Shown here in pieces: positions 32,126-41,839 of a stretch of DNA of 64,000 nucleotides. The stretch is from Dyella_A sp050749815 (GTDB taxonomy: Bacteria; Pseudomonadota; Gammaproteobacteria; Xanthomonadales; Rhodanobacteraceae). The stretch lies in assembly GCF_050749815.1 (NCBI RefSeq), contig NZ_CP192735.1:806001-870000 (forward strand), written 5' to 3'. The position numbers were made by a program, and so were the translations under genes. Each line of letters opens with the position of its first letter. The stretch's first letter is position 1. The notes beneath the pieces were generated by a model. It searched no databases and was not told the origin of the DNA. It saw nothing but the letters and a program-made list of their open reading frames with translations.

Positions 32126-34102
32126 TCATTGGACCACGCGCGACGGGTGAAAATCCCGCGTGGCGCGTTGAAAGGCCCGCAGCGATTCACGCGCCGGTTC
32201 GCTGCCGCCGTAACGCAACTGCAGGTACTGCTCCATCAACTGCTGCAACGCGTCGCGCTGGCCCGGCAGGGCGCGCGCGGCGCGGCGCAGATAGTGCTGC
32301 GGTCCTTCGCCGCGTCGACGCACCACGCCGGCCTTGCCCAGCTTGCGCTCCAGCCGCCGCAGCGCGGCCAACGCCGGGTCGATGCGTACGCGTCGCGCCA
32401 TCGCCCAGGCCAGTCCGATCGAGGCGAACAGCACGCTGCCCAGCACCAGCAGCAGGGTCAGCATCTGCGTGTCGGTCTCCTGTACGCCGAACGGCGTGAG
32501 CAGGCCGCGTTGGCGCAGCGCATCGAAACCGATAACGCCCTTGTCCCACCAGCGGTTGACGATGTCCCAGCGGTTGCGCAGCCCTTGCAGCCAGGCGTCC
32601 TGGTACCAGGGCCGGCTGCCGCCGTCGGCTGCGGCCGCGGCGCCCAGATTGACCCGCTCCGGCCGCACGGCGGCGGTGGGATCTGCGCGCACCCAACCGC
32701 GCCCGGCGATCCACACCTCGCTCCAGGCGTGCGCGTCGGACTGGCGCACCAGCAGGTAGTTGCCGAGCTTGTTCCAGAAGCCACCCTGGTAGCCGGTGAC
32801 CACGCGCGCCGGAACGCCGGCCGCGCGCATCAGCACGGTGAAAGCCGAGGCGTAGTACTCGCAGTAGCCCTCGCGGGTGGAGAACAGGAAATCGTCCATG
32901 GCGTCGCGGCCCAGCGGCGCGGGCGCCAGCGTGTAGCTGAAGCCACCGTTGTGGAACATGTCGAGTGCCGCCCGCACGATCGCGGCCGAGTCGTCGCCGT
33001 AGCGCGTGCGCCATTCCCGGCCCAGCGCCAGCGTGCGGGGGTTGAAGCCCCGTGGCAGCTGCAGCGCGGCCAGTCGCCCGCGATCCAGCGTGGGCTGCAG
33101 CCGATAGTGCAGGGCCGAGGTGAGGTGGTAGGTGAGCGTGTCGTTCACCGGCTGCGCGCGCATCAGCATCCGCTCGCGCCGCAGCTCGGCGCCGTCAACG
33201 CTCTGCAGTGGCACGTCGAGCGCGGGCAGCACGCGCTGGCCGGTGGGCAGCAAGGTCACCGTGTAACCCACGCGATCGGTCGGCTCGATCGGGTCGGCCG
33301 GTCGGTTGGCGACGTCTGCGGCGTGCCAGCTGGCGCCGTCGTAGTTCCACATCACGTAGGCGCGGAAATACAGCGAGGTGCGTGGCGGTCGGGGGCCGTC
33401 GAAGGCGACGCGCATGGCCGGGCTGTCGTCGATCAGCAGCTCGGTCATCGCGCCGGGCGACATCTCGTCGCTCAGGCCCGTGCGCGCGTCCTCCTTCTGC
33501 GGCGCGCCCCACAGCGGCGAGCTCAGCCGCGGCACCAGCGCGAAGGCGAACAGGGTCAGCGGCAGCGAGGCGGCCAGCAGCACCAGACCGGGCAGCAACT
33601 GGCGCGGCAGGCTCGCCGGCCGTTGCGCCGGTTCCAGCGCGCGCAGCGCGGCGAACACCGGCAGCAGGCCGATCGCTACGCCCACGGTGACCAGCAGGCT
33701 CTGGTCGAACAGCAGGGCTGCCATCAACGCGAAGCAGGCGAACGCGATGCCGACGCGCGCGTCCCTGGATGTCTCGCATTCCAGCAGCTTCAGCACCAGC
33801 AGACCCACCGCCAGCGCCGAGCCGGGGGCGCGGCCGAACACCGTGCCGTAGGTGCTCACGATGGCCAGGGTGAGCAGGGCGATCAGCGGCAGCTTGAGCC
33901 ATGCCGGCGCCTTGCCCGGCGTGCGCCGACGCTGCCACCAGCGCAGCGCCAGCACGCCGCCGAGGCCGAGCGTGAGCCACCACGGCAGATGCGGTGCGTG
34001 CAGCGCCAGTACGCCGAGGATGGCGAGTACGGTGAAATCGAAGGCGCGCCCGCCCAGCGGCGCGGCTGCGGATCGCGTGCGCAGGCGATCGAGCCAGCTC
34101 AC
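32126..34102 (-). CDS. TgpA-type membrane transglutaminase
   Basis: A 658-residue protein starting at GTG 34102, which overlaps the stop of the DUF58 gene (GTGA). The first ~190 residues carry several membrane helices. The periplasmic transglutaminase-like core has Cys in STREGYCEYYASAFTVLMRA (~412), His in VRQSDAHAWSEVWIAGRG (~455) and Asp in WVRADPTAAV (~472). A further helix (~560) precedes a cytoplasmic tail with a DUF4129-like region (VVRRRGEGPQHYLRRAAR). TgpA is essential in Pseudomonas; the substrate is not settled. It forms an operon with moxR and DUF58. Confidence 0.9.
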   Translation of the reverse strand: MSWLDRLRTRSAAAPLGGRAFDFTVLAILGVLALHAPHLPWWLTLGLGGVLALRWWQRRRTPGKAPAWLKLPLIALLTLAIVSTYGTVFGRAPGSALAVGLLVLKLLECETSRDARVGIAFACFALMAALLFDQSLLVTVGVAIGLLPVFAALRALEPAQRPASLPRQLLPGLVLLAASLPLTLFAFALVPRLSSPLWGAPQKEDARTGLSDEMSPGAMTELLIDDSPAMRVAFDGPRPPRTSLYFRAYVMWNYDGASWHAADVANRPADPIEPTDRVGYTVTLLPTGQRVLPALDVPLQSVDGAELRRERMLMRAQPVNDTLTYHLTSALHYRLQPTLDRGRLAALQLPRGFNPRTLALGREWRTRYGDDSAAIVRAALDMFHNGGFSYTLAPAPLGRDAMDDFLFSTREGYCEYYASAFTVLMRAAGVPARVVTGYQGGFWNKLGNYLLVRQSDAHAWSEVWIAGRGWVRADPTAAVRPERVNLGAAAAADGGSRPWYQDAWLQGLRNRWDIVNRWWDKGVIGFDALRQRGLLTPFGVQETDTQMLTLLLVLGSVLFASIGLAWAMARRVRIDPALAALRRLERKLGKAGVVRRRGEGPQHYLRRAARALPGQRDALQQLMEQYLQLRYGGSEPARESLRAFQRATRDFHPSRVVQ

Positions 34103-35051
34103 GGCAGCAGCGCCAGGGCGCTCATGCAGCGCGCGTAGTGGTCGGCGCCGCTGCCCGGCGCGATCTCCTGCGTGGGCAGCCACAGGCTGTACCGTCGTCG
34201 CTGGGCGTGAGCCTCGCCGACCCAGCGCGCGAGCCGGGCGATGCGCGACTCGCTGTCCAGATGGCCCAGCTCGCGCCAGTCCAGTCGCCACTCCTCATGC
34301 GATTGCGGCTGCTCGAAATCCTTCACCAGCAGGCCTTCGTGGCGGGCGCTGGCTTTCCAGGCGACGTGGCGCTGCGGATCGCCCACGCGGTAGTCGCGCA
34401 GGGCGGCAAGGTCGTCACCGCGATGCAGGCGGCGGCGGGCCGGATCTTCGTCCGGCGCCCGCGGGGCCGGGCCGCGCGCTTCTGGTCGCGGCCACACCAG
34501 TACCGATTGCTCCGGATACAGCCAGCTCCAGGCGCGAAACATGCCCAGCGGCCAGGTGCTCCACACGCGCAGGCGTGGCAGCGGTTGCCAGCCGCGGAAC
34601 TCGGTGGCGATGGCGAAGGCCACCTCGGCCTCGCCATGCGCCTCGATGATGAAGGCCTGGGTGGCGTCTTCCAGATCCACCCGCACCGACTCGCGCGGGC
34701 GCGCCGCACGGAAGACCAGGTGCAGGTCGATCGGCTGGCCGGCGATCGCATGGCCGGCGCGGATATGCGCCAGGGTCACGCCGTCGAGCACACGAAAGGC
34801 CAGCAGCATCGAACTCATGGCTGCCGCGCCGAGTAGGCAGGTGAGCAGCAGGGCGGCGTTGTTGGTGTAGTTGAGCGAGCCGACCAGCATCACCAGCAGC
34901 AGCGCGCCAAAGCCCAGTCCGAAGCCGGTCGGCACGATGTAAATGCGCCGGCGATGCAATTCGATCGGCAGCGGCTCGGGGCGACGGTAGCGGGTCAGCG
35001 CCGGCAGGCGTCGTTCGGCCCAGCGCTGCAGGGCTTGCAGCGTTGCGGGCA

Positions 35052-35052
<1 letters not shown>
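34099..35052 (-). CDS. DUF58 domain membrane protein
   Basis: A 317-residue protein with two N-terminal membrane helices (FGLGFGALLLVMLVGSLNY and AALLLTCLLGAAAMSSMLLA) and a C-terminal DUF58 domain marked by DYRVGDPQRHVAWKASAR (~226). DUF58 proteins are regularly paired with MoxR ATPases and are thought to be their clients or adaptors, resembling von Willebrand A domains. It overlaps moxR at its start (TGATG) and tgpA at its end. Confidence 0.9.
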
Positions 35053-35990
<938 letters not shown>

Positions 35991-36031
35991 GTGGTTAGGC
36001 AGTTCCCTGGCGGCGCACCGGAGCGCGATGC

Positions 36032-37642
36032 ATGCGTGACCAATCCAGTGTAGTCGCGCCCGTCGCGCGCTGGCGAGCCGCTTTCGTGATGGCGTTCGTC
36101 ACACAGCTGCTGGTCAAGATCGCGCTCGCCGCCACGCTCGCACCCTTCAGCGACGAGGCGTTCTACTGGCAGGAGAGCCGGCACCTCGCCTGGGGCTACA
36201 GCGATCTGCCGCCGCTCACGGCGTGGCTGATCCGTCTCGGCGAAACCGCTGCGGGCCATGGGCTCCTCGGCATGCGCTGGCCGTTCCTGCTGCTGGGCGC
36301 GGCGCTGCCCTGGATCGTGGTGCGGTTTGCGCGCGAGGCGCTCGATGCGCGCGTGGGCTGGCAGGCGGGCTTGCTCTGCCTGGCGCTGCCGCTGGCCGGG
36401 ACGCTCGGCGTGCTGGCGCTGCCGGACGTGCCGCTGACGGTGGCGATCATGCTCGCCGTGCTGGCGCTGCAGCGCGTGGCCGCGACGGACCGCCGACGTG
36501 ATTGGCTACTCCTGGGTGTCGCACTCGCGTTCGCCTGGCTCACGCATTACCGCGCGGCGATGCCGATGCTGGTGGGGCTGGGCTTCCTGGCATTCGCGCC
36601 GCGTGGTCGCGCGCTGTGGCGACGTGGCGGCCTGTGGCTGGCGCTGGCGGTGGCGTCGCTGGGACTGATCCCGCTGCTGGTGTCCAACTGGCAGCAACGC
36701 GGCGCCGGCGTCGCCTTCCAGCTGGTCGACCGCAACCCGTGGCAGTTCCACACCAGTGCGTTGGTGCAACCGCTGGAGCAGGCGCTGGCCTGCACGCCGG
36801 TGCTGTACGCCTTGCTGCTGTGGGCGGCGTGGCTGGCATGGCGACGCCGCCGTGCGGGTGCGCCGTGGGATGTCATCGCCTTCGTCGCGGTGGGCTTTCT
36901 CGGGCTTTATTTCGTGCTCGGCCTGTTTGCCGATGACCTGCGCTTTCGCGCGCACTGGCCGCTGCCGGGCTATCTGCCCCTGCTCGCCGTGCTGCCGGCC
37001 TTGCTGTGGACGGACCGCGCGATGCGCGGTGCTCGCCGCTGCTTGATGCTGGGGCTGGGCGTGGCGGTGCTGGGCCAGGCACTGGGACTGGCTTATCTCG
37101 CGCTGGCGGCGACGCCGGGCGGGGCGACGCGCCTGGCGGGATGGAAAGCGTTCCCGTACGCCTTTGTCGGCTGGCGTGAGGCCGCACTGCAGGTGGACAT
37201 GGCGCATCCTGGAGACACGGCGGTGGTGGCGGACAACTTCGCGCTTGCCGCCGAACTGGATTTCGCGCTCGGCGGCACGCGGCCGATCTACAGCCTCGAC
37301 AGTCCGTTGAACATCAAGCATGGTCGCGCGCCGCAGCTGGCGATCTGGCATCGCGACGAGGCTGGCCTGCGCGCCGCGCATGCGGGCCAGCCGATGCTGC
37401 TGGTGGTGGAGGAGACCGCGCAGAGCGAGCGCGGGCGGCTGGCCTGGCAGGGCACCCTGTGCCGGCGTATCAATGCGCCGCGAGCCGCGGGACGGCTGGA
37501 TCTCTACGACGGCCGCAAGCGCTTCGCGTTCTATCGCGGGCAGGTGCCGGCGGCGGCGCCTTCCGCGGCACCGGCTTCGTCGGCCGAACGTGAGACCTGT
37601 CCGCTCTGGCGCGCCGCGCATGCGGCCGATACGGCGCGCTGA
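36032..37642 (+). CDS. Membrane glycosyltransferase, GT39/ArnT-like (PMT superfamily)
   Basis: A 536-residue protein with about nine to eleven hydrophobic helices. The first periplasmic loop reads FSDEAFYWQESRHLAWGYSD, with the DExxYW motif of ArnT/PMT enzymes that use polyprenyl-phosphate sugars, followed by PPLTAWLIRLGE. These enzymes move a sugar onto lipid A, proteins or glycans on the periplasmic face. Donor and acceptor are not visible. The C-terminal ~150 residues form a soluble domain. It is transcribed divergently from moxR. Confidence 0.85.
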   Translation: MRDQSSVVAPVARWRAAFVMAFVTQLLVKIALAATLAPFSDEAFYWQESRHLAWGYSDLPPLTAWLIRLGETAAGHGLLGMRWPFLLLGAALPWIVVRFAREALDARVGWQAGLLCLALPLAGTLGVLALPDVPLTVAIMLAVLALQRVAATDRRRDWLLLGVALAFAWLTHYRAAMPMLVGLGFLAFAPRGRALWRRGGLWLALAVASLGLIPLLVSNWQQRGAGVAFQLVDRNPWQFHTSALVQPLEQALACTPVLYALLLWAAWLAWRRRRAGAPWDVIAFVAVGFLGLYFVLGLFADDLRFRAHWPLPGYLPLLAVLPALLWTDRAMRGARRCLMLGLGVAVLGQALGLAYLALAATPGGATRLAGWKAFPYAFVGWREAALQVDMAHPGDTAVVADNFALAAELDFALGGTRPIYSLDSPLNIKHGRAPQLAIWHRDEAGLRAAHAGQPMLLVVEETAQSERGRLAWQGTLCRRINAPRAAGRLDLYDGRKRFAFYRGQVPAAAPSAAPASSAERETCPLWRAAHAADTAR

Positions 37643-37652
37643 TCGAACCTGC

Positions 37653-38234
37653 TCAGGGCACCGCGTGTCCGGCGGCTCGCAGCAGTCGCGCCAGGGCGAT
37701 CAGCGGCAGGCCGATCAGCGCGCTGGGATCGGCGGTCTCGATACGTTCGAACAGGCTGATGCCCAGTGCCTCGCATTTGAAGCTGCCGGCACAGTCCAGC
37801 GGTTGCTCGCGCGTTACGTAGCGGTCGATTTCGCTCTCGCCGAGCTCGCGGAACACCGCGCGGGTGAGGTCGACGTGGGTGTGCCGCTCGCCCGTGCGGG
37901 CGTCGAACACGCACAGCGCCGTGTGGAAATGCACCGTGCGCCCGCTGCTGGCACGCAGTTGTTCGCGCGCGCGCTCGGCGGTGCCGGGCTTGTCGAGCAC
38001 CTGGCCGCCCAGCTCGGCGACTTGGTCCGAGCCGATCACCAGCGCCTGCGGATGGGTTTGCGCCACCGCCTCGGCCTTGGCGACGGCCAGCCGCAGGGCG
38101 CGCGCCGCGGGTGCCTCATCGGGCAGCGCCGCTTCATCGACGCCCGGCGCGGCTTGGGTGAATTCCTCCAGTAGGCGATGCAGCAGCTCGGCCCGATAGC
38201 GCGAGGAGGAGCCCAGTACGACCGGAGCGGTCAT
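37653..38234 (-). CDS. Maf-like nucleoside triphosphate pyrophosphatase
   Basis: A 193-residue protein with the Maf opening VVLGSSSRYRAELLHRLLEE, the SxxxR signature and the catalytic stretch VIGSDQVAELGGQVLDKPG (~67-85), plus YVTREQPLDCAGSFKCEALG (~143-162), which resembles the YceF (m7GTP pyrophosphatase) subgroup. It would remove modified nucleotides from the pool. Its ATG overlaps the stop of the upstream gene (ATGA). YceF-type genes near yceD-rpmF are a conserved arrangement. Confidence 0.9.
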   Translation of the reverse strand: MTAPVVLGSSSRYRAELLHRLLEEFTQAAPGVDEAALPDEAPAARALRLAVAKAEAVAQTHPQALVIGSDQVAELGGQVLDKPGTAERAREQLRASSGRTVHFHTALCVFDARTGERHTHVDLTRAVFRELGESEIDRYVTREQPLDCAGSFKCEALGISLFERIETADPSALIGLPLIALARLLRAAGHAVP

Positions 38235-38677
38235 GCGCCGGGGCCACGGTGGATGTGATCGCGCATCGCGTTGTCCAGGTCGTGCTGGGCCTGGTTGAGT
38301 GCGCTCAGCAGGGGTTTGAGGCGGCCGCGCGTGTCGCGCATCGACTGCGCGGTAGCATCGAGCTCCTGCTGGCTGGCCCAGGCGGAACAGTCGCGGATCC
38401 ACAGGCGCTGCTGCAGCAGGGCGCGCAGACCGGCATCGATCGCCTGGCGCGCGTCCTTTTCGCTGGCCTGCGGCGCGTCCGGGTTGACCGACATCACGGC
38501 GTGCGCCTGCTGCAGGCCGCTGCGGCAGGTCTTGAGGTCGGCTTCGAGCCGGTCGGCCAGGTCCAACAGGGTCTGCAGGCTGGCATTGCGCTTCCACTCG
38601 CGCTTGCGCTGGTTGAGCAGCACGGCGACCAGCACGACCAGCAGCCCGAACAGGACTGCGCCGCCGGCTATCATCAT
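38231..38677 (-). CDS. Hypothetical membrane-anchored coiled-coil protein
   Basis: A 148-residue protein: one N-terminal helix (MIAGGAVLFGLLVVLVAVLL), a basic patch NQRKREWKR, then a long helical, charged region likely to form coiled coils (SLQTLLDLADRLEADLKTCR; LSALNQAQHDLDNAMRDHIH). I recognise no family. It is translationally coupled to the Maf gene (ATGA). ATG 38677, ATG 38674 and GTG 38689 are all possible starts and none has a clear ribosome binding site. Confidence 0.65.
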   Translation of the reverse strand: MMIAGGAVLFGLLVVLVAVLLNQRKREWKRNASLQTLLDLADRLEADLKTCRSGLQQAHAVMSVNPDAPQASEKDARQAIDAGLRALLQQRLWIRDCSAWASQQELDATAQSMRDTRGRLKPLLSALNQAQHDLDNAMRDHIHRGPGA

Positions 38678-38808
38678 CTGGGGAGTCACGAGGCTTCGAT
38701 CGCCTGAAATCGTCGGGCCGCCAGTCTGCCGCAAGCGGGGCAAGGCAGGCAAAGCGCGGCTTCCGGGGCGTCCTAGCGCCAGCCACGGCCGCGCGGACCG
38801 CTGCATTG

Positions 38809-38837
38809 TTGACTTGGCGCGGGCGCAAACCCATAAT
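38809..38837 (+). promoter_or_regulatory. Strong sigma-70 promoter of yceD-rpmF
   Basis: TTGACT (38809-38814), exactly 17 bases, then CATAAT (38832-38837). The start codon ATG 38847 lies 9 bases after the -10, so the mRNA probably starts at or within a few bases of the ATG. Confidence 0.8.
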
Positions 38838-38846
38838 TTCGCGATT

Positions 38847-39362
38847 ATGTCCGTGACACTGCCAGAGTCCGTGGACGCTTGGCGCATGGTCTCGGCGCGG
38901 CGTTCCTTCGTTGGAACGCTTCCTGTGGCCTCGATGCCCCGCTTGTGCGGGATGCTGGCAGGCAGCAACGGGGAGGTCGACTTCGAGCTGGAGTTTGGCC
39001 GCGACGAGCTGGGCATGGCGTATCTCGATGTTCGCGCCGAAGCGCCGTTGACCGTGACCTGTCAGCGCTCGCTGGAGCCGTTCGTGCTGCCGGTGGCGTT
39101 GCACAGCCGGCTCGGCCTGATCCGGTCGGAGCGCGAGGAGTCCGGGCTGTCGCCCGACTGCGAGCCGCTGCTGGTGGACGACGACGGCAAGCTGGCGCTC
39201 GCCGATGTCATCGAGGACGAACTGTTGTTGGCGTTGCCGCTGGTGCCGATCAATCCGGACAGCGCCTTGCCGGAAGAAGTGACAAGCCCGCCGACGGACG
39301 ACAGTGCCGACGAGGGACGTACCGATAACCCGTTCGCGGTGTTGCGCGAACTCAAGAAATAA
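38847..39362 (+). CDS. yceD: YceD/DUF177 family protein (23S rRNA accumulation protein)
   Basis: A 171-residue protein of the DUF177 family: SFVGTLPVASMPRLCGML at the N-terminus, VTCQRSLEPFVLPV with the conserved CQR, and LALADVIEDELLLALPLVP. YceD is needed for normal 23S rRNA accumulation and nearly always precedes rpmF, as here (36 bases). ATG 38847 is set by the promoter and by family length. Confidence 0.9.
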   Translation: MSVTLPESVDAWRMVSARRSFVGTLPVASMPRLCGMLAGSNGEVDFELEFGRDELGMAYLDVRAEAPLTVTCQRSLEPFVLPVALHSRLGLIRSEREESGLSPDCEPLLVDDDGKLALADVIEDELLLALPLVPINPDSALPEEVTSPPTDDSADEGRTDNPFAVLRELKK

Positions 39363-39398
39363 CCCGCTCGAAACAAGCGATTACGTTGGAGATCCGCC

Positions 39399-39593
39399 AT
39401 GGCCGTTGCCAAGAGCCGCAAGACCCCGTCCACCCGCGGCATGCGTCGTTCGCACGACAAGCTGAAGACCGTGCAGCTGTCGACCGACCCGACCAGCGGT
39501 GAGGTGCACCTGCGCCATCACGTGACCGCCGACGGTTACTACCGCGGCAAGAAGGTCATCGACACCGCCGTGGCGGCCGTCGAAGAGGATTGA
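39399..39593 (+). CDS. rpmF: 50S ribosomal protein L32
   Basis: A 64-residue L32: MAVAKSRKTPSTRGMRRSHD then HLRHHVTADGYYRGKKVID. It has no Cys pairs, so it belongs to the zinc-free form. TTGGAGAT lies 8 bases before ATG 39399. A hairpin with T-run follows, separating it from fabH; plsX, its frequent neighbour, is absent here. Confidence 0.96.
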   Translation: MAVAKSRKTPSTRGMRRSHDKLKTVQLSTDPTSGEVHLRHHVTADGYYRGKKVIDTAVAAVEED

Positions 39594-39622
39594 TCGGTCC
39601 CTTACGGGATTCCGGTGGCAAG

Positions 39623-39644
39623 CGGCGCGGCAACGCGCCGTTTT
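39623..39644 (+). terminator. Terminator between rpmF and fabH
   Basis: CGGCGCG-GCAA-CGCGCCG-TTTT: a 7-base-pair GC stem closed by a GNRA-type tetraloop and followed by four T. It probably gives partial termination. Confidence 0.75.
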
Positions 39645-39745
39645 GCTTTTGTGCACAGGCGAACGTACTTTGTCAGTTCCGGTACGCCTTCCACCCCGGC
39701 GTGGACACGGCGATCGTCCGGACGACCGTGCGAATGGATAGTTGA

Positions 39746-40720
39746 ATGACCCCGATCTTTTCCCGCATCACCGGCACCGGCAGCGCGCTGCCCGACCGCG
39801 TCCTGACCAACGCCGATCTGGAAAAGATCGTCGATACCAGTGACGAATGGATCCAGACGCGCACCGGTATCCGCGAGCGCCACGTGGTGGCCGACGGCGA
39901 GACCACCGGCGATCTGGCCGTCACGGCGGCGCAGCGTGCGCTGGAAGCGGCGGGGGTCAAGGCCTCCGAGCTGGACCTGATCGTGCTGGGTACGACCACG
40001 CCCGACATCATCTTCCCGTCCACCGCGTGCCTGGTGCAGCACCGCCTGGGCGCCAACGGCTGCGCTGCGTTCGACGTCAACGCGGCCTGCTCGGGCTTCA
40101 TGTATGCGCTGGGCATCGCCGACAAGTTCATCAAGAGCGGGCAGTCGAAGAAGGTGCTGGTGATCGGCGCCGAGACGCTGACCCGCATGGTCGACTGGAC
40201 CGAGCGCGAAACCTGCGTGCTGTTCGGCGATGGCGCCGGGGCGGTGGTGCTGGAAGCGTCCAGCGAGCCGGGCATCTACGCCACCTGCCTGCACGCTGAT
40301 GGCGGGCACAAGGAACTGCTGTACAACCCGGTGGGCGTCTCGGTCGGCTTCACCGACGAGCCGAACCACGGCGTGCGCATCCGCATGGCTGGCCGCGAAG
40401 TGTTTAAGGTGGCGGTGAAGACGCTCGATTCGCTGGTCGACGAGACGTTGCAGGCCGCCGGCATGCAGGAGTCGGACATCGACTGGCTGATCCCGCACCA
40501 GGCCAACCTGCGCATCATCGAGGCCACCGCCAAGCGGCTGAAGATGTCGATGGAGCGGGTAGTGGTGACGGTGGACAAGCACGCCAACACCTCGTCGGGC
40601 TCGGTGCCGCTGGCGCTGGACTACGCAGTGCGCTCGGGCAAGGTGCAGCGCGGCCAGACCCTGCTGCTGGAGGCCTTCGGCGGCGGCTTCACCTGGGCGT
40701 CCGCGCTGCTGCGCTACTGA
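39746..40720 (+). CDS. fabH: 3-oxoacyl-[ACP] synthase III
   Basis: A 324-residue condensing enzyme that starts fatty acid synthesis from acetyl-CoA and malonyl-ACP. The catalytic triad is visible: Cys in DVNAACSGFMYAL (~115), His in DWLIPHQANLRIIEA (~250) and Asn in VDKHANTSSGSVPLAL (~280). Start ATG 39746 fits the family opening (FSRITGTGSALPDRVLTN). First gene of fabH-fabD-fabG-acpP-fabF. Confidence 0.95.
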   Translation: MTPIFSRITGTGSALPDRVLTNADLEKIVDTSDEWIQTRTGIRERHVVADGETTGDLAVTAAQRALEAAGVKASELDLIVLGTTTPDIIFPSTACLVQHRLGANGCAAFDVNAACSGFMYALGIADKFIKSGQSKKVLVIGAETLTRMVDWTERETCVLFGDGAGAVVLEASSEPGIYATCLHADGGHKELLYNPVGVSVGFTDEPNHGVRIRMAGREVFKVAVKTLDSLVDETLQAAGMQESDIDWLIPHQANLRIIEATAKRLKMSMERVVVTVDKHANTSSGSVPLALDYAVRSGKVQRGQTLLLEAFGGGFTWASALLRY

Positions 40721-40746
40721 TCGTCCCGGTCACTTGCGTTACCACG

Positions 40747-40770
40747 GATGCCGCCCCTCGGGGCGGCATC
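40747..40770 (+). other. Strong hairpin between fabH and fabD, no T-run
   Basis: GATGCCGCCC-CTCG-GGGCGGCATC can form a ten-base-pair stem. Without a T-run it is more likely a processing or mRNA-stability element than a terminator. Confidence 0.6.
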
Positions 40771-40858
40771 TGCGTTCTACGGCACGAAACGTCGCTATAC
40801 GGCTGCGTACGCCAGCGATTGCTGGCACCATCGCGGTTTTCCCACCGGGTTTTGCTTC

Positions 40859-41806
40859 ATGACTGCACCTGTCTCCTCGCTGGCCTTCGTGTTCCCGGGC
40901 CAGGGCTCCCAGTCGGTCGGCATGCTGGCCGAGCTGGCCGAGCTGCATCCGGAAGTGAAGGCCACGTTCGACGAGGCGTCCGACGGCGCGGGCGTCGACC
41001 TGTGGGCGCTCAGCCAGCAGGGGCCGGAGCAGCAGCTCAACCGCACCGAATACACCCAGCCGGCGCTGCTGGCCGCCAGCGTGGCGGTATGGCGCCTGTG
41101 GCGCGCGCAGGGCGGTGCCTTGCCGGCACAGTTGGCCGGCCACAGCCTGGGCGAGTACAGCGCGCTGGTCGCTGCCGAGGCGATCGCGCTGCGCGATGCG
41201 GCGCACCTGGTGCGCATCCGCGGACAGGCCATGCAGGAAGCGGCGCCGGAAGGCTCTGGCGCGATGGCGGCCGTGCTGGGGGCCGAGGACGCCGTGGTCG
41301 AGGAGGCCTGTCGTGACGCCTCCGGCGTCCACGTAGTGGTGGCGGCCAACTTCAATTCTCCGGGCCAGGTGGTGATCGGCGGCCACGCCGACGCCGTGGA
41401 CAAGGCGCTGGCGCTGCTGGCCGAGCGCGGCGTGCGCAAGGCGGTGAAGCTGCCGGTGAGCGTGCCCTCGCACACCCCGTTGATGCGCGAGGCGGCCAAT
41501 CGACTGGCCGAAGCGATGACTGCCTACGACTGGCGCGAGCCGGTGATTCCGGTGGTGCAGAACGTCGATGCCACGGTGCATCAGGGCGTCGATTCGATTC
41601 GCCAAGCGCTGGTCAGCCAGCTCTACCTGCCGGTGCGCTGGAGCGGCTGCGTGCAGGCGTTGGTCGCCGGCGGCGCCACCCGCATCGCCGAGTGCGGCCC
41701 GGGCAAGGTGCTGGCCGGGCTGGTCAAGCGGATCGACAAGTCGATCGATGCGCGCGCACTGGGCACGCCGGGTGACTTCGAGGCTGCCCGCGCCGAGTGG
41801 GTCTGA
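40859..41806 (+). CDS. fabD: Malonyl-CoA:ACP transacylase
   Basis: A 315-residue enzyme that moves malonyl groups from CoA to ACP. FVFPGQGSQSVGML (~10-23), the nucleophile in AGHSLGEYSALVAAEA (Ser ~96), QAMQEAAPEGSGAMAAVLG, the His in VSVPSHTPLMR (~203) and a C-terminal CGPGKVLAGLVKRI are complete. ATG 40859 begins the conserved region; upstream is a 138-base gap after fabH. Confidence 0.95.
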   Translation: MTAPVSSLAFVFPGQGSQSVGMLAELAELHPEVKATFDEASDGAGVDLWALSQQGPEQQLNRTEYTQPALLAASVAVWRLWRAQGGALPAQLAGHSLGEYSALVAAEAIALRDAAHLVRIRGQAMQEAAPEGSGAMAAVLGAEDAVVEEACRDASGVHVVVAANFNSPGQVVIGGHADAVDKALALLAERGVRKAVKLPVSVPSHTPLMREAANRLAEAMTAYDWREPVIPVVQNVDATVHQGVDSIRQALVSQLYLPVRWSGCVQALVAGGATRIAECGPGKVLAGLVKRIDKSIDARALGTPGDFEAARAEWV

Positions 41807-41839
41807 TCCCTCCCGAATTCGAACTGCAAGGACATTCGC

